Part shown: positions 1 to 7,453 of the stretch, one piece after another
Layout: every line of letters begins with the position of its first letter
Position numbering within the stretch: position 1 is the stretch's first letter
Origin: Myroides odoratimimus
GTDB taxonomy: Bacteria; Bacteroidota; Bacteroidia; Flavobacteriales; Flavobacteriaceae
Direction of reading: 5' to 3'
NCBI RefSeq assembly: GCF_030326305.1
Contig: NZ_JACAKB010000009.1
Span: 1 to 64,000 of the forward strand
Length of the DNA stretch: 64,000 nt
Position numbers and translations under genes: made by a program
Notes under the pieces: generated by a model
Seen by the model: only the letters and a program-made list of their open reading frames with translations
Databases searched by the model: none
Told to the model about the DNA's origin: nothing

Positions 1-134
1 GTTACCATAATTTTATTTTTTTAATATCCTAAATATATGACTTCTAACGGAAAAGCTACCGAAGGTTTAGTTCAACAAGGGCTTGGCGCAATAGCGGGTT
101 AAGGCTAAAATTAAATTTCGGCTTTCTATTCCGC

Positions 135-157
135 AAAAGCCAATTATATTGGCTTTT
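135..157 (+). terminator. Rho-independent-type hairpin of a gene left of the window
   Basis: The arms AAAAGCCAAT (135-144) and ATTGGCTTTT (148-157) pair perfectly around a 3-base loop and run into a T tract. It probably ends a transcript entering from the left edge. No gene can be assigned in positions 1-134; only a 21-codon open stretch (37-102) is present. Confidence 0.6.
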
Positions 158-178
158 TTAATATATTGGCAAATAGAT

Positions 179-270
179 GTAGCTTTTGCTACGTTTCGGC
201 TGAATTGAAACTCGTCGCTTCAATTCACTGTAACTTCGTAAAGCACTCAAACGTTATAGACAAGCATAAC
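179..270. repeat. Cluster of small inverted repeats in front of abiH
   Basis: Three stem-loops lie in a row. GTAGC/GCTAC is at 179-192, a perfect 9-bp pair TGAATTGAA/TTCAATTCA with a 9-base loop at 201-227, and GTTAT/ATAAC at 253-270. The segment ends 25 bp before the abiH start. Together with the motif after the gene (1289-1310) this looks like a junction of a gene-cassette-like unit; that reading is an inference from layout only. Confidence 0.4.
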
Positions 271-295
271 CGCAGACGAACAGACAGAGTAAAAA

Positions 296-1273
296 ATGAC
301 TACAAAGCTTTATATAATAGGAAATGGATTTGACCTTCATCATTATTTGAAAACCAGCTATAATGATTTTGCTAATTATTTACGTAAAAATCATAACGAT
401 ATTTATTCGATATTGGAAAGTTATGTTTCCTATCCAACTTCGGATAAAGACTTGTGGTCTAGATTTGAAGAGAATTTAGCCAATCTTGACGCAGAAGAAA
501 TTCTATCTGAACATTCAGACACTTTACCAAATTATGCAAGTGACGACTTTAGAGACAGAGATAGATATGTTTTCCCTGACATAATGGAAGAACACTTTCA
601 GAAATTAACGAGTGGACTTTTCTCGGCATTTGAAGAATTTATTCAACAAGTTGAGTATCCCTACTATTCTTGGGAACACAAAATTGAAATTGACAAAGAA
701 GCTACATTTTTAACTTTCAATTACACTAATACGCTTGAAAGGCTTTATTCAATAGATAAATTTAGAATCATTTATATTCATAACTCTGTCTTTTATAGTG
801 CAGGCGAAATCATACTTGGACACGGAATTGACCCAGAGACTTTTGATGAGAAAAAACCAGAGCCACCTGACGACTTAGACTCTGAAGAACTAGAAGATTG
901 GTATAATAGAAATGATAACTATGACTACTCCTATGACGAGGGAAAACAGAACTTAATGAGATATTTTAAAGCCACATATAAACCAACAAAAGAAATAATA
1001 AATCGATATTCTACCTTCTTTTCTAACCTAAAAACGGTTGAGAAAATCTTCGTTTATGGACATTCAATTTCTTCGGTTGACTTACCTTACTTTGAAGAAA
1101 TAGTAAGAAATATAAGTGATGATGTTAAATGGACAGTTTCATATTACAACTCTGACGAACATAAGAGACACAAAGCAACACTTGCCAAACTTGGAATTAC
1201 ATCTGAAAATATTCGACTTATTCAACTTGAAGACATACAAGAGAATAATAAACAGTTGAAAATTGAATTTTAA
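296..1273 (+). CDS. abiH: AbiH family abortive-infection protein
   Basis: A 325-residue cytoplasmic protein. The N-terminal motif IIGNGFDLHH followed by TSYNDF, the central TFNYTNTLE and the later IYIHNS and VYGHS segments are the recognisable pattern of the AbiH family (Lactococcus phage abortive infection). The mechanism of AbiH is not established. The GNGFDL and FNYTNTLE signatures resemble those of SIR2-like defence nucleotide-binding proteins, but I do not claim that activity. It is a single gene with no partner on either side. It stands between short inverted repeats and a hairpin, next to what appears to be the end of an island, the usual place for a defence cargo gene. The ATG at 296 is the first start after an in-frame stop. 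Confidence 0.85.
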   Translation: MTTKLYIIGNGFDLHHYLKTSYNDFANYLRKNHNDIYSILESYVSYPTSDKDLWSRFEENLANLDAEEILSEHSDTLPNYASDDFRDRDRYVFPDIMEEHFQKLTSGLFSAFEEFIQQVEYPYYSWEHKIEIDKEATFLTFNYTNTLERLYSIDKFRIIYIHNSVFYSAGEIILGHGIDPETFDEKKPEPPDDLDSEELEDWYNRNDNYDYSYDEGKQNLMRYFKATYKPTKEIINRYSTFFSNLKTVEKIFVYGHSISSVDLPYFEEIVRNISDDVKWTVSYYNSDEHKRHKATLAKLGITSENIRLIQLEDIQENNKQLKIEF

Positions 1274-1814
1274 ACTGACAAAATGAAAAGAATGACAGCC
1301 TATAATAACTAAGCTTTCGTCTTGCCCACAGGGCTAGAGATGAAAGCCCGTTGAACCGAACCGTAGTAGCTTTATATATTATGGAGTTTTCGAAGTGTTG
1401 TTTTAAGATACACCAGCAGTAATTTTAGGATTACTGCTTTCAGCTCCACTCTCTAAAAGATTTGGTTATCTTTGGATTTTCGAAAAAAAAATGATTAACA
1501 TTTTCTAATTGATTTTTTAATTCGTTTTTTTCATTAACTAGTAGTTCACACTCCGATTTCTCAATATTGGCAGAATAACATTTTGAGGCGACAACTTGAA
1601 AAAAGTAATTGCAGAAAATAAACTTTTAACTTAAAGACGACAAGAATGCCAGTCTATAATACTATATTGATAAAATACACATTTTAGAGATATACTAAAA
1701 AAAATTCTTATCCCCCTAAAATCAATTATTAAACAGTATATTTGATATAGAATCAAACGATTCCAATCATAGTTTAAAACTTTCCGAATAAGGTGCTTAC
1801 TACAATTCAAAAAA
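1274..1814. other. Gene-free stretch after abiH with cassette-like repeats
   Basis: No convincing gene is present. A 22-24 bp near-direct repeat occurs at 1289-1310 and 1643-1664 (AGAATGACAGCCTATAAT versus AGAATGCCAGTCTATAAT). Directly after the first copy is a strong hairpin (1313-1347). The rest is AT-rich. The two repeats are about 350 bp apart and may bound a small non-coding unit. Confidence 0.4.
1313..1347. repeat. Long imperfect hairpin downstream of abiH
   Basis: GCTTTC..CTTGCCC (1313-1327) pairs with GGGCTAGAGATGAAAGC (1331-1347) around the 3-base loop ACA, with one or two mismatches. It lacks a T tract on the + strand, so it is not a typical terminator. Its GC content is higher than the surroundings. 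It could be a folded recombination site of a cassette-like element, or a plain RNA stem. Confidence 0.5.
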
Positions 1815-1858
1815 GTGAATATCCCTGTTTATAAAGCATACGGAACAAAAGAGGCTAA

Positions 1859-1872
1859 CCCTCTTTCTCCGC
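1859..1872 (+). other. Probable att site: 3' end of a tRNA-Ser gene
   Basis: CCCTCTTTCTCCGC matches what is expected for the T-stem 3' strand, acceptor 3' strand (TTTCTCC), discriminator G and first C of a flavobacterial tRNA-Ser. No T-loop (TTCGAAT) precedes it, so only the 3' tip is present. A terminator follows two bases later, as after a native tRNA gene. The simplest reading is an attR: an island inserted into the 3' end of tRNA-Ser, with the intact tRNA left of the window. The island would then include abiH. Confidence 0.45.
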
Positions 1873-1873
1873 G

Positions 1874-1907
1874 AAGAAAACCGATAACGAAAGCTATCGG
1901 TTTTCTT
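1874..1907 (+). terminator. Terminator behind the tRNA-Ser fragment
   Basis: AAGAAAACCGATA (1874-1886) and TATCGGTTTTCTT (1895-1907) form a perfect 13-bp stem with an 8-base loop, ending in a T-rich run. It probably terminated the original tRNA-Ser transcript. Confidence 0.6.
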
Positions 1908-1925
1908 TGTGTCTATTTACCAACT

Positions 1926-1994
1926 TGGGGATCTGTAATCCCTTGTCGTTTTGAAATAAATCTTCAGGTTCTAGGACGAATGGCCATTCGTCCT
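1926..1994. repeat. Pair of REP-like palindromes
   Basis: Two palindromic units lie about 30 bp apart: GGGGAT..AATCCC near 1927-1942, and AGGACGAATGGCCATTCGTCCT at 1973-1994, which is a perfect 22-bp palindrome. Paired palindromes of the GGAT-n-ATCC kind are common in Bacteroidota intergenic regions and are often associated with RAYT transposases. No RAYT is seen here. The unit sits in the 3' flank of the VOC gene on the opposite strand. Confidence 0.45.
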
Positions 1995-2006
1995 TACGTT
2001 TATTTC

Positions 2007-2504
2007 CTATTTAGGTGAATTAAGAGCCATTTGGTTTCCCTCGGAGTCCAGAAAGATGGCAAAGTATCCAATACCATCTGCGTGTGCTGTTTTAGGCACT
2101 ATTATTTGTCCGTTGTTTTTCTCTACTTGATCCAGTGCTATTTGTAAATCTTCCCCAGCGTTTAAGTACATAGTAACACCATTTGCTGATGGTTTATATC
2201 CTTCTGCCTGAATGATAATACCAGGAACCATTTGTCCATCATGAGGAAAAATCCCCATTTGCATTCCATCAATATCTATTTTTTCTATCTCGATGCCTAA
2301 CAAGATTTGGTAAAAACGAATGGCTCTTGAAATATCAGTAGCAGGAATTTCGAATAAGGCTATGTAACTATTCATCTTTTTTTCTTTAAAAGTGATTAAA
2401 GTGTCTTTTATTTTGGCTTCAGCATCGGTGTTGTTCAAATTATGGCATGAAACAAAACAGATGAGAGCAACTAAGGAGTTAAAAAATATTCTTCTGACTA
2501 TCAT
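2007..2504 (-). CDS. VOC (glyoxalase/bleomycin-resistance fold) lipoprotein
   Basis: The protein has 165 residues. Residues about 44-165 form one VOC half-barrel typical of the 'glyoxalase/bleomycin resistance/extradiol dioxygenase' family: FEIPATDISRAIRFYQ at the start, GMQMGIFP and MVPGIII in the middle, and FLDSEGNQMAL at the end. The first 20 residues are a hydrophobic segment ending in LICFVSC, a lipobox-like signal. The protein is therefore either an unusual VOC lipoprotein, or translation normally begins at the internal Met (residue 44, MNSYIALFE), giving a standard cytosolic VOC protein of about 122 residues. The substrate is unknown. It lies 69 bp downstream of the AraC regulator on the same strand and is probably co-transcribed or regulated with it. 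Confidence 0.75.
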   Translation of the reverse strand: MIVRRIFFNSLVALICFVSCHNLNNTDAEAKIKDTLITFKEKKMNSYIALFEIPATDISRAIRFYQILLGIEIEKIDIDGMQMGIFPHDGQMVPGIIIQAEGYKPSANGVTMYLNAGEDLQIALDQVEKNNGQIIVPKTAHADGIGYFAIFLDSEGNQMALNSPK

Positions 2505-2573
2505 ATGTTTTTAATTAATTTGATAGTGTAAAAGTACAAGTTAGCAGAAGATCAAAATAGTATAAATGCGACA

Positions 2574-3398
2574 CTAGTTTATTTCTTTGTAGAAGAGTAC
2601 AGAGAGCACCATATTTTCACTTCCCAAATACTCTTTTGGTGTTATACCTACGAGGTCTTTAAAATCTTTTATAAAGTGATTTTGATCGAAATATTCACTC
2701 TCATAAGCAATGTTTGTAAGTGTCTTTGATTTCTTGTTGAGCAATAAATGTAAAGTAGCTTGCAAGCGAATGGCTTTTCCTAACTGCTTTGGACTAATGC
2801 CAATTTGTTTTTTAAAATGTCTTTCAATTTGTCTTCTTTTTGAAAGGTTCTCTTGCACAAGAATGTATATGGGTGTCGTTCCATTTGCTTTGAGAAGAGC
2901 ATCAACCGTTGATCTTACAATAGTATGGATGGTATTTGTCTCCTTTAGTTTTTTTAATAAGAAGGTTTCAATAACTTGAATTCTCTGCTCTGTATCAATA
3001 GCTTGAATCATTTGTTGTTCTAGTTCTGAGGCTTCAACTAATCCGAAAAGTTCAGAAATAGGAGTTTCTTTGTCAACCAAGTTTTCAAGCGGTGTTTTTA
3101 CGAAATTTGCAAATCCAATGGGATAGAAGCAGATCGCAAAAGTATCAACATGTCCAGTAGGTAAAATATCAAATGATTTTGTTCTTTGTCCCATTACCAT
3201 TGCATTAGGGTGAAATATAAAGTCTGTTTTAGAAACGTATCTTTTAATCTTGTCACCAAAATTGAACGCCATTTCGATGCATCCATCCGGTATAATTTTT
3301 TGTTTTTGATTCATTGGATCAAAAGGCACTTCTAAGGTCCAATAATATTTGACAATGGATGCTAAGTCTTTATGTGGTTTGTATGTATGGTAAATCAT
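2574..3398 (-). CDS. AraC family transcriptional regulator
   Basis: The protein has 274 residues. The N-terminal part (MIYHTYKPHKDLASIVKYYW, IIPDGCIEMAFNF) is the DUF6597-like sensor domain of Bacteroidota AraC proteins. The C-terminal ~100 residues hold two helix-turn-helix motifs, ending in SEYFDQNHFIKDFKDLVGITPKEY, the characteristic second AraC helix pair. It probably controls the VOC gene that follows it. The effector is unknown. About 500 bp of gene-free DNA lies upstream. Confidence 0.85.
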   Translation of the reverse strand: MIYHTYKPHKDLASIVKYYWTLEVPFDPMNQKQKIIPDGCIEMAFNFGDKIKRYVSKTDFIFHPNAMVMGQRTKSFDILPTGHVDTFAICFYPIGFANFVKTPLENLVDKETPISELFGLVEASELEQQMIQAIDTEQRIQVIETFLLKKLKETNTIHTIVRSTVDALLKANGTTPIYILVQENLSKRRQIERHFKKQIGISPKQLGKAIRLQATLHLLLNKKSKTLTNIAYESEYFDQNHFIKDFKDLVGITPKEYLGSENMVLSVLFYKEIN

Positions 3399-3898
3399 TT
3401 AATCAAGGGGTTAATAGTGTGACGCAAACTTTATTTGATTCAAAATACAAGATAAGAAGTATTGGTGAAAGTACTACTATAGCTATGGTTCGTAAAAATA
3501 GTTGATTTAGATACATTAAATTCTTATGAGAAAACACTTTGGATGTCTTATTTTAAAATTGATCTACTTATTTTAGAGCTACTCCTGTTGAAAAAGGTAG
3601 CGCAAAGGTAACAGCAAATTATGTTTTTGAGGCACTCGAAATTGAGATTCTCACTTTGAAAACGACTTGCTCTTGGAGCCGGCTGGAAAACTACTCCGAA
3701 GTCATGAGTTTTTTCTATTTAAACATAAAGATATTTTGTAAAAAACACATGTTTTTATAAAAAAACAGTCATAATTACATATAATTTGTGTTTTTGAAAT
3801 TATACCATATATTTGACTTATGTTATTTTGTATTTATTTATAATAAATAAATGTTGAATATCTATTAAATAGAAAAATTAAGTTTAAACACTCTTAAA
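3399..3898. other. Gene-free stretch upstream of the AraC gene
   Basis: AT-rich DNA with many stops in all frames. There is no strong hairpin, repeat or recognisable RNA. It should hold the leftward promoter of the AraC gene and the rightward one of the peptide/CPBP genes, but I cannot pinpoint either. Confidence 0.4.
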
Positions 3899-4068
3899 AT
3901 GAGAGCGGAAGCTATTGCATCAAAAGATTTATTAGCAAAAATTCTGGTGGAACAGAAAATTCATGCCATAATGAAGCCGTTATTAGACATGTAGCTCACG
4001 TACAAGGTCAACCTAAACCAGGATATACTCCATTAGGAGAAGCTATACTAAGATGGATTTTTGATTAA
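3899..4068 (+). pseudogene. Small Gly-Gly peptide gene broken by one base
   Basis: From ATG 3899 one frame reads MRAEAIASKDLLAK and then stops at 3992. From the A5 run near 3938-3942 the adjacent frame reads NSGGTENSCHNEAVIRHV and continues to GEAILRWIFD with a stop at 4066-4068; that frame has no start codon and an in-frame stop just upstream. Adding one A to the run joins both halves into a 57-codon product with an internal Gly-Gly. This could be a peptide with a Gly-Gly leader, or a fragment of a larger toxin. I do not recognise the family. A CPBP protease starts 66 bp later on the same strand. Confidence 0.45.
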
Positions 4069-4134
4069 TAGTTAAAACACAAGAGAGATTGTTTTCTGAT
4101 AAAATAATCTCTCTTTTATAAATAAGTATAAAAA

Positions 4135-4788
4135 ATGATGCAAATAGGGGTACTAATTAAAACAGTAATACTTTTAATTATATTATTGGTATTACAAATA
4201 TTACTTACATTAGCTTTTCATTTTCTTTACCCAGAATCAAACTTACAAATTCATGTTCAGATTGCTATAGATATAAGTATTCTGTTTGTTTTTATTCTGG
4301 GATTTTTTTCTTTTTATAAAGATAAAATAGAGATTAATAAGAAATCTCTTAAGCCTAACTTAATAATATTCTTTTTGTGTCTCATTATAATTTGGGTTTA
4401 TGTAAGTCCAATATTTAAATACCCTTTTTTATCATACTCTTTAAATCTTGAGAAATTAAATATATGTATAGAAAAAATTATTGTCCCAAATAGAAATGGA
4501 ATTTTAGAACTCTATCCTTTTGCGAGATTAATATTGATAACTCCAATATTAGAAGAGTTACTTTTTAGAAAAATAATACTAGTACAATTAAGAAATAAAT
4601 ATGGAATATATTTATCAGTAATTTTCACAAGTATATTATTCAGTATTAGTCATTTATATTTATATAATTTTTTAATATTTTTTATTGGCAGTGTTATTCT
4701 CTGTATTATTTTTTTAAAAAGTAATAATATCAAATATAGTATAGTATATCACATACTAATGAATTTAATCACTATTTTACTATGTTAA
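4135..4788 (+). CDS. CPBP family intramembrane glutamic protease
   Basis: The protein has 217 residues and about six hydrophobic segments. The family motifs are present in order: EELLFRK (residues ~140-147, the paired glutamates and arginine), SISHLY (catalytic His) and YHILMNL near the C-terminus. It belongs to the CPBP/Abi (CAAX-protease-like, PF02517) family of membrane proteases. Members in other bacteria are linked to peptide maturation or self-immunity against bacteriocins. Because a small Gly-Gly peptide frame lies directly upstream, such a role is possible here but is inference. It starts with tandem ATG codons; the first was chosen. Confidence 0.85.
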   Translation: MMQIGVLIKTVILLIILLVLQILLTLAFHFLYPESNLQIHVQIAIDISILFVFILGFFSFYKDKIEINKKSLKPNLIIFFLCLIIIWVYVSPIFKYPFLSYSLNLEKLNICIEKIIVPNRNGILELYPFARLILITPILEELLFRKIILVQLRNKYGIYLSVIFTSILFSISHLYLYNFLIFFIGSVILCIIFLKSNNIKYSIVYHILMNLITILLC

Positions 4789-4942
4789 TTAACTCGAAAG
4801 TCATTGACTGTATGTCTTAAAACTAATCTCCAGCTGTTCATATTCGTGTTTTTTGTAAATTTACAAATAATGGAACAGTTTTAGCGAAGTTTAGTTAGCA
4901 ACAAGCTCATTTCAACATTGCGAAATAAACAACTGAAATAAA

Positions 4943-5197
4943 ATGTATAAGTATCATTTTCGCCCTGAATTTGGATCAGAGAAACTTTTGATTGAAATCT
5001 TTAATGGTGTAGAAAAAGAAGAATTTCTTTCTGATTTCTTTAATGCAATTAAAATATTAAAGCCCAAAGTTGTAGACCTTGAGGATTTATGGATGAATGA
5101 TGAAATTTTAATACATATAAATTCCGAAATGGGAGAATTCATTCTTTCATTGCAAATAAAGTGGTTCAACAAAAGCTTCATAAAAATTCTTATCTAG
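4943..5197 (+). CDS. Small hypothetical protein
   Basis: An 84-residue acidic-to-neutral protein, MYKYHFRPEFGSEKLL at the start, with no signal peptide or membrane segment. I do not recognise a family. It lies 154 bp after the CPBP gene in the same direction and is followed by a terminator at 5214-5256, which supports it as a real last gene of a short transcript. The size and the alternating beta-type pattern would suit an immunity-type protein, but nothing proves that. The opposite-strand frame over the same stretch looks like a shadow. Confidence 0.45.
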   Translation: MYKYHFRPEFGSEKLLIEIFNGVEKEEFLSDFFNAIKILKPKVVDLEDLWMNDEILIHINSEMGEFILSLQIKWFNKSFIKILI

Positions 5198-5213
5198 ACG
5201 AATTTAACTGAAT

Positions 5214-5256
5214 AACAAAAACGTCAGCCTAACATAAATAAGCTGACGTTTTTGTT
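5214..5256. terminator. Bidirectional terminator between convergent genes
   Basis: AACAAAAACGTCAGC (5214-5228) and GCTGACGTTTTTGTT (5242-5256) form a perfect 15-bp stem with A and T tails on both sides. It can end both the small gene at 4943-5197 and the phytase operon. Confidence 0.8.
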
Positions 5257-5311
5257 GTATTCAAAGCAGCATTGAAAATCCCTTACTAAAACGAGTTTTT
5301 CAATTTTATAC

Positions 5312-6391
5312 TTAATTAGTTTCTTTTTTACTTACTTTATTTATTCTCTCTTGAATATCTTTCCAATCATAATAATGAAATACTTTACCGTTACTCATCA
5401 TTACCAGCATACCTTGATTAAAAATATTACTCACCCCTAAAGAAGTTACCTCTAAGCCATCACATTCAATTGCAGAAACAGGTATCTTAGCAATTAATCT
5501 GTGTTCATGAGGGTTTCCCTGTTCACCTTCCCTAGGATAAATTAAAATTGAATTATCTTGTTGATCTGAAACAATAATATACCCCGAATTAGCATCTTTT
5601 TTATAAATAGCTATTCCTTCATGATCTCTCTTAGCATCACCTTTAACAAAGAAAGCCAACTCTTCATTTCCTTTTTCTGGATCAGCATAATATTTGCGCA
5701 ATCCTGCTGTTTCATCAGAGTAATAGACATAACCTAGCTCTTGGTCTACTGCAATAGCTTCTATTTCTTTTTTTCCGCTATAAACACCAAACTTTCTTTT
5801 TAACACCAAATTTATCTGACCTTCCTTATTCGCTTGCAGAGCATATTGCCATAAATACTCATTAGAAAGCCCACTTTTACGTCCTACAATAGCATAGATT
5901 TGCTTATTATCATCCTCTTTCTTCTCATATAAAGCGATTCCCATTGGTTCATTATACCCATCCTCTACTTCTCCTTCAAAAACTTTTAAACCACCTTGAT
6001 CAATTGGCGTTAACTCTGGCAATTTAAAAATTCTTATTGCATTTGCATTTCTCTCTGTAACAACAGCAATATCAATCACCATATCTTTATAAAAAAAACC
6101 ATAAGCAATATCAACATTATTTGGACGTGCCATATCAATAAACTTATGTACAACTTTACCTTGTAAGTCATATGCATATACTCCTCCTCCATCTTCTTTA
6201 TCTGTTCCAATAATTAAGCTTTTAGATTGATCTATTGGATTAATCCAAATAGCAGGATCATCTGTATCAAAAACTGTTTGCTCTGTAACAATTGTTGGCT
6301 GAATAGCATCTGGGGCTATAGGAGCTAACTTATCTTTACAACTACTCAATAATCCTAAGACTGCTAAAGAGTATAAAAATCTATATTTCAT
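5312..6391 (-). CDS. Beta-propeller phytase (3-phytase) lipoprotein
   Basis: The 359-residue protein hydrolyses phytate (inositol hexakisphosphate) stepwise, if it behaves as its family does. The signal ends in LGLLSSC, a lipobox, so it is probably attached to the outer membrane or periplasmic face. Beta-propeller phytase (PF02333) motifs are clear: TVFDTDDPAIW (~40-50), GTDKEDGG, RPNNVDIAYG, EIEAIAVDQELGYVYYSDE and KRDHEGIAIY. These carry the acidic residues that bind calcium. The length is usual for the family. It is the third gene of an operon with a TonB receptor and a purple-acid-phosphatase-like enzyme, ending 5 bp after that enzyme's stop. The context says organic phosphate scavenging. 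Confidence 0.92.
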   Translation of the reverse strand: MKYRFLYSLAVLGLLSSCKDKLAPIAPDAIQPTIVTEQTVFDTDDPAIWINPIDQSKSLIIGTDKEDGGGVYAYDLQGKVVHKFIDMARPNNVDIAYGFFYKDMVIDIAVVTERNANAIRIFKLPELTPIDQGGLKVFEGEVEDGYNEPMGIALYEKKEDDNKQIYAIVGRKSGLSNEYLWQYALQANKEGQINLVLKRKFGVYSGKKEIEAIAVDQELGYVYYSDETAGLRKYYADPEKGNEELAFFVKGDAKRDHEGIAIYKKDANSGYIIVSDQQDNSILIYPREGEQGNPHEHRLIAKIPVSAIECDGLEVTSLGVSNIFNQGMLVMMSNGKVFHYYDWKDIQERINKVSKKETN

Positions 6392-6396
6392 TATTT

Positions 6397-7389
6397 CTAC
6401 TTTTTTATTTGATGTGTAAATAAAACCTTTGCTTCTTTCTTATCTGCTTGAACTACCTGAACTATTAATTCATTATCTAAAATAGTGAAAGTCATAAAAC
6501 CTGGTTCTGCAGCGGCAAAAATGGTATGCTCCATATCTCCAGAAGCTCGAACTTCACTCGCTGCACCAGAAAGAAATTGTGTGGTATAACGATGTTTAGG
6601 CTTGATAATTTGCAGGTCATGTTCATGTCCACATATATAAGCATCTACTTTATGTCTATCAAAAAAATCCGCAAACTTTAAAGCAAAACCTTGTGTATCT
6701 TTATTTTCTTTACGTTTTCCTCCACTGTACATTGGATGATGTCCTACTACAATCTTCCATTTTATAGTATCATCTTCTTTACCTAAAGTTTCTTCAAGCC
6801 ATTTCATTTGTTGTTCGGTGTCTTGTTGTCGTAAATCACCGTATTTACTTCTCTTGTGATAACTTTCTATAAATGGATTTGTATCCATTATTACTAACAA
6901 TACCTTCTCACCATTATCTAATTTAAACTCTTTACTATAATAACGGTCTGGCATATTCCAACGTCTACTAATATTAGTATAATCTATTTGTGCTTGAACA
7001 TTACCTAAATAATCATGATTTCCCAAAGCTACATACCAATCAGTATATAAAGATGGATTAGTATATATACTCTCAAACGAAGATATCCAATGATAATCGC
7101 TTGTGCTAGCAACTCCATTTGGGTAAAAATTATCACCTACTGATACTACAAATTCACCATCTAATACTACCATTGCATTTCCCATTTCTCTAGCCACATC
7201 TTTCTGGTAATAATCCCCTACACGTCCAAAATCTCCCATGACAATAAAGTTAAAACTATTCTCTTTGTAAGTTAAACTTGGAATATTACTTCCTGTATAC
7301 CCCGTACTTTTTTCATATTCAAAAGGAGTCTGTGCTTGTATTGTAGCGGTACAAACTGCTAATAATAAACTATATATTATTTTTTTCAT
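6397..7389 (-). CDS. Purple acid phosphatase-like metallophosphoesterase
   Basis: 330 residues with a cleavable signal ending near IQAQ. The metal-binding blocks of calcineurin-type phosphoesterases occur in order: VMGDFGRVG (D), VSVGDNFYPNG (GDN), ALGNHDYLG (GNHD), VVGHHPMYSGG and CGHEHDLQII (GHxH). The spacing and the NFYPNG and NHDY wording match the tartrate-resistant acid phosphatase (ACP5-like) branch. It probably acts in the periplasm or at the cell surface on phosphomonoesters. It is followed 5 bp later by the phytase and preceded by the TonB receptor, so the three form an import-and-hydrolysis unit. Confidence 0.9.
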   Translation of the reverse strand: MKKIIYSLLLAVCTATIQAQTPFEYEKSTGYTGSNIPSLTYKENSFNFIVMGDFGRVGDYYQKDVAREMGNAMVVLDGEFVVSVGDNFYPNGVASTSDYHWISSFESIYTNPSLYTDWYVALGNHDYLGNVQAQIDYTNISRRWNMPDRYYSKEFKLDNGEKVLLVIMDTNPFIESYHKRSKYGDLRQQDTEQQMKWLEETLGKEDDTIKWKIVVGHHPMYSGGKRKENKDTQGFALKFADFFDRHKVDAYICGHEHDLQIIKPKHRYTTQFLSGAASEVRASGDMEHTIFAAAEPGFMTFTILDNELIVQVVQADKKEAKVLFTHQIKK

Positions 7390-7409
7390 GATAGATTGTA
7401 TAATAAAAC

Positions 7410-7432
7410 TAGGGCGAATATTCTTCGCCCTA
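7410..7432 (-). terminator. Intra-operon hairpin between receptor and phosphatase genes
   Basis: TAGGGCGAA (7410-7418) and TTCGCCCTA (7424-7432) make a 9-bp GC-rich stem. On the minus strand it comes 22 bp after the receptor stop and is followed by a T-rich run before the phosphatase start. It could act as a partial terminator or RNA-stability element that lowers expression of the two enzymes relative to the receptor. Confidence 0.55.
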
Positions 7433-7453
7433 ATTTCTATAGATATTTATTTA

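Noticed and set aside
37-102. 21-codon open stretch reading TSNGKATEGLVQQGLGAIAG
   Set aside because: Too short to judge; could be the end of a gene or a chance frame. An in-frame stop at 22-24 blocks extension to the left.
1815-2018. 67-codon frame
   Set aside because: It crosses the tRNA-Ser fragment, its terminator hairpin and both palindromes, and so is made of structural DNA.
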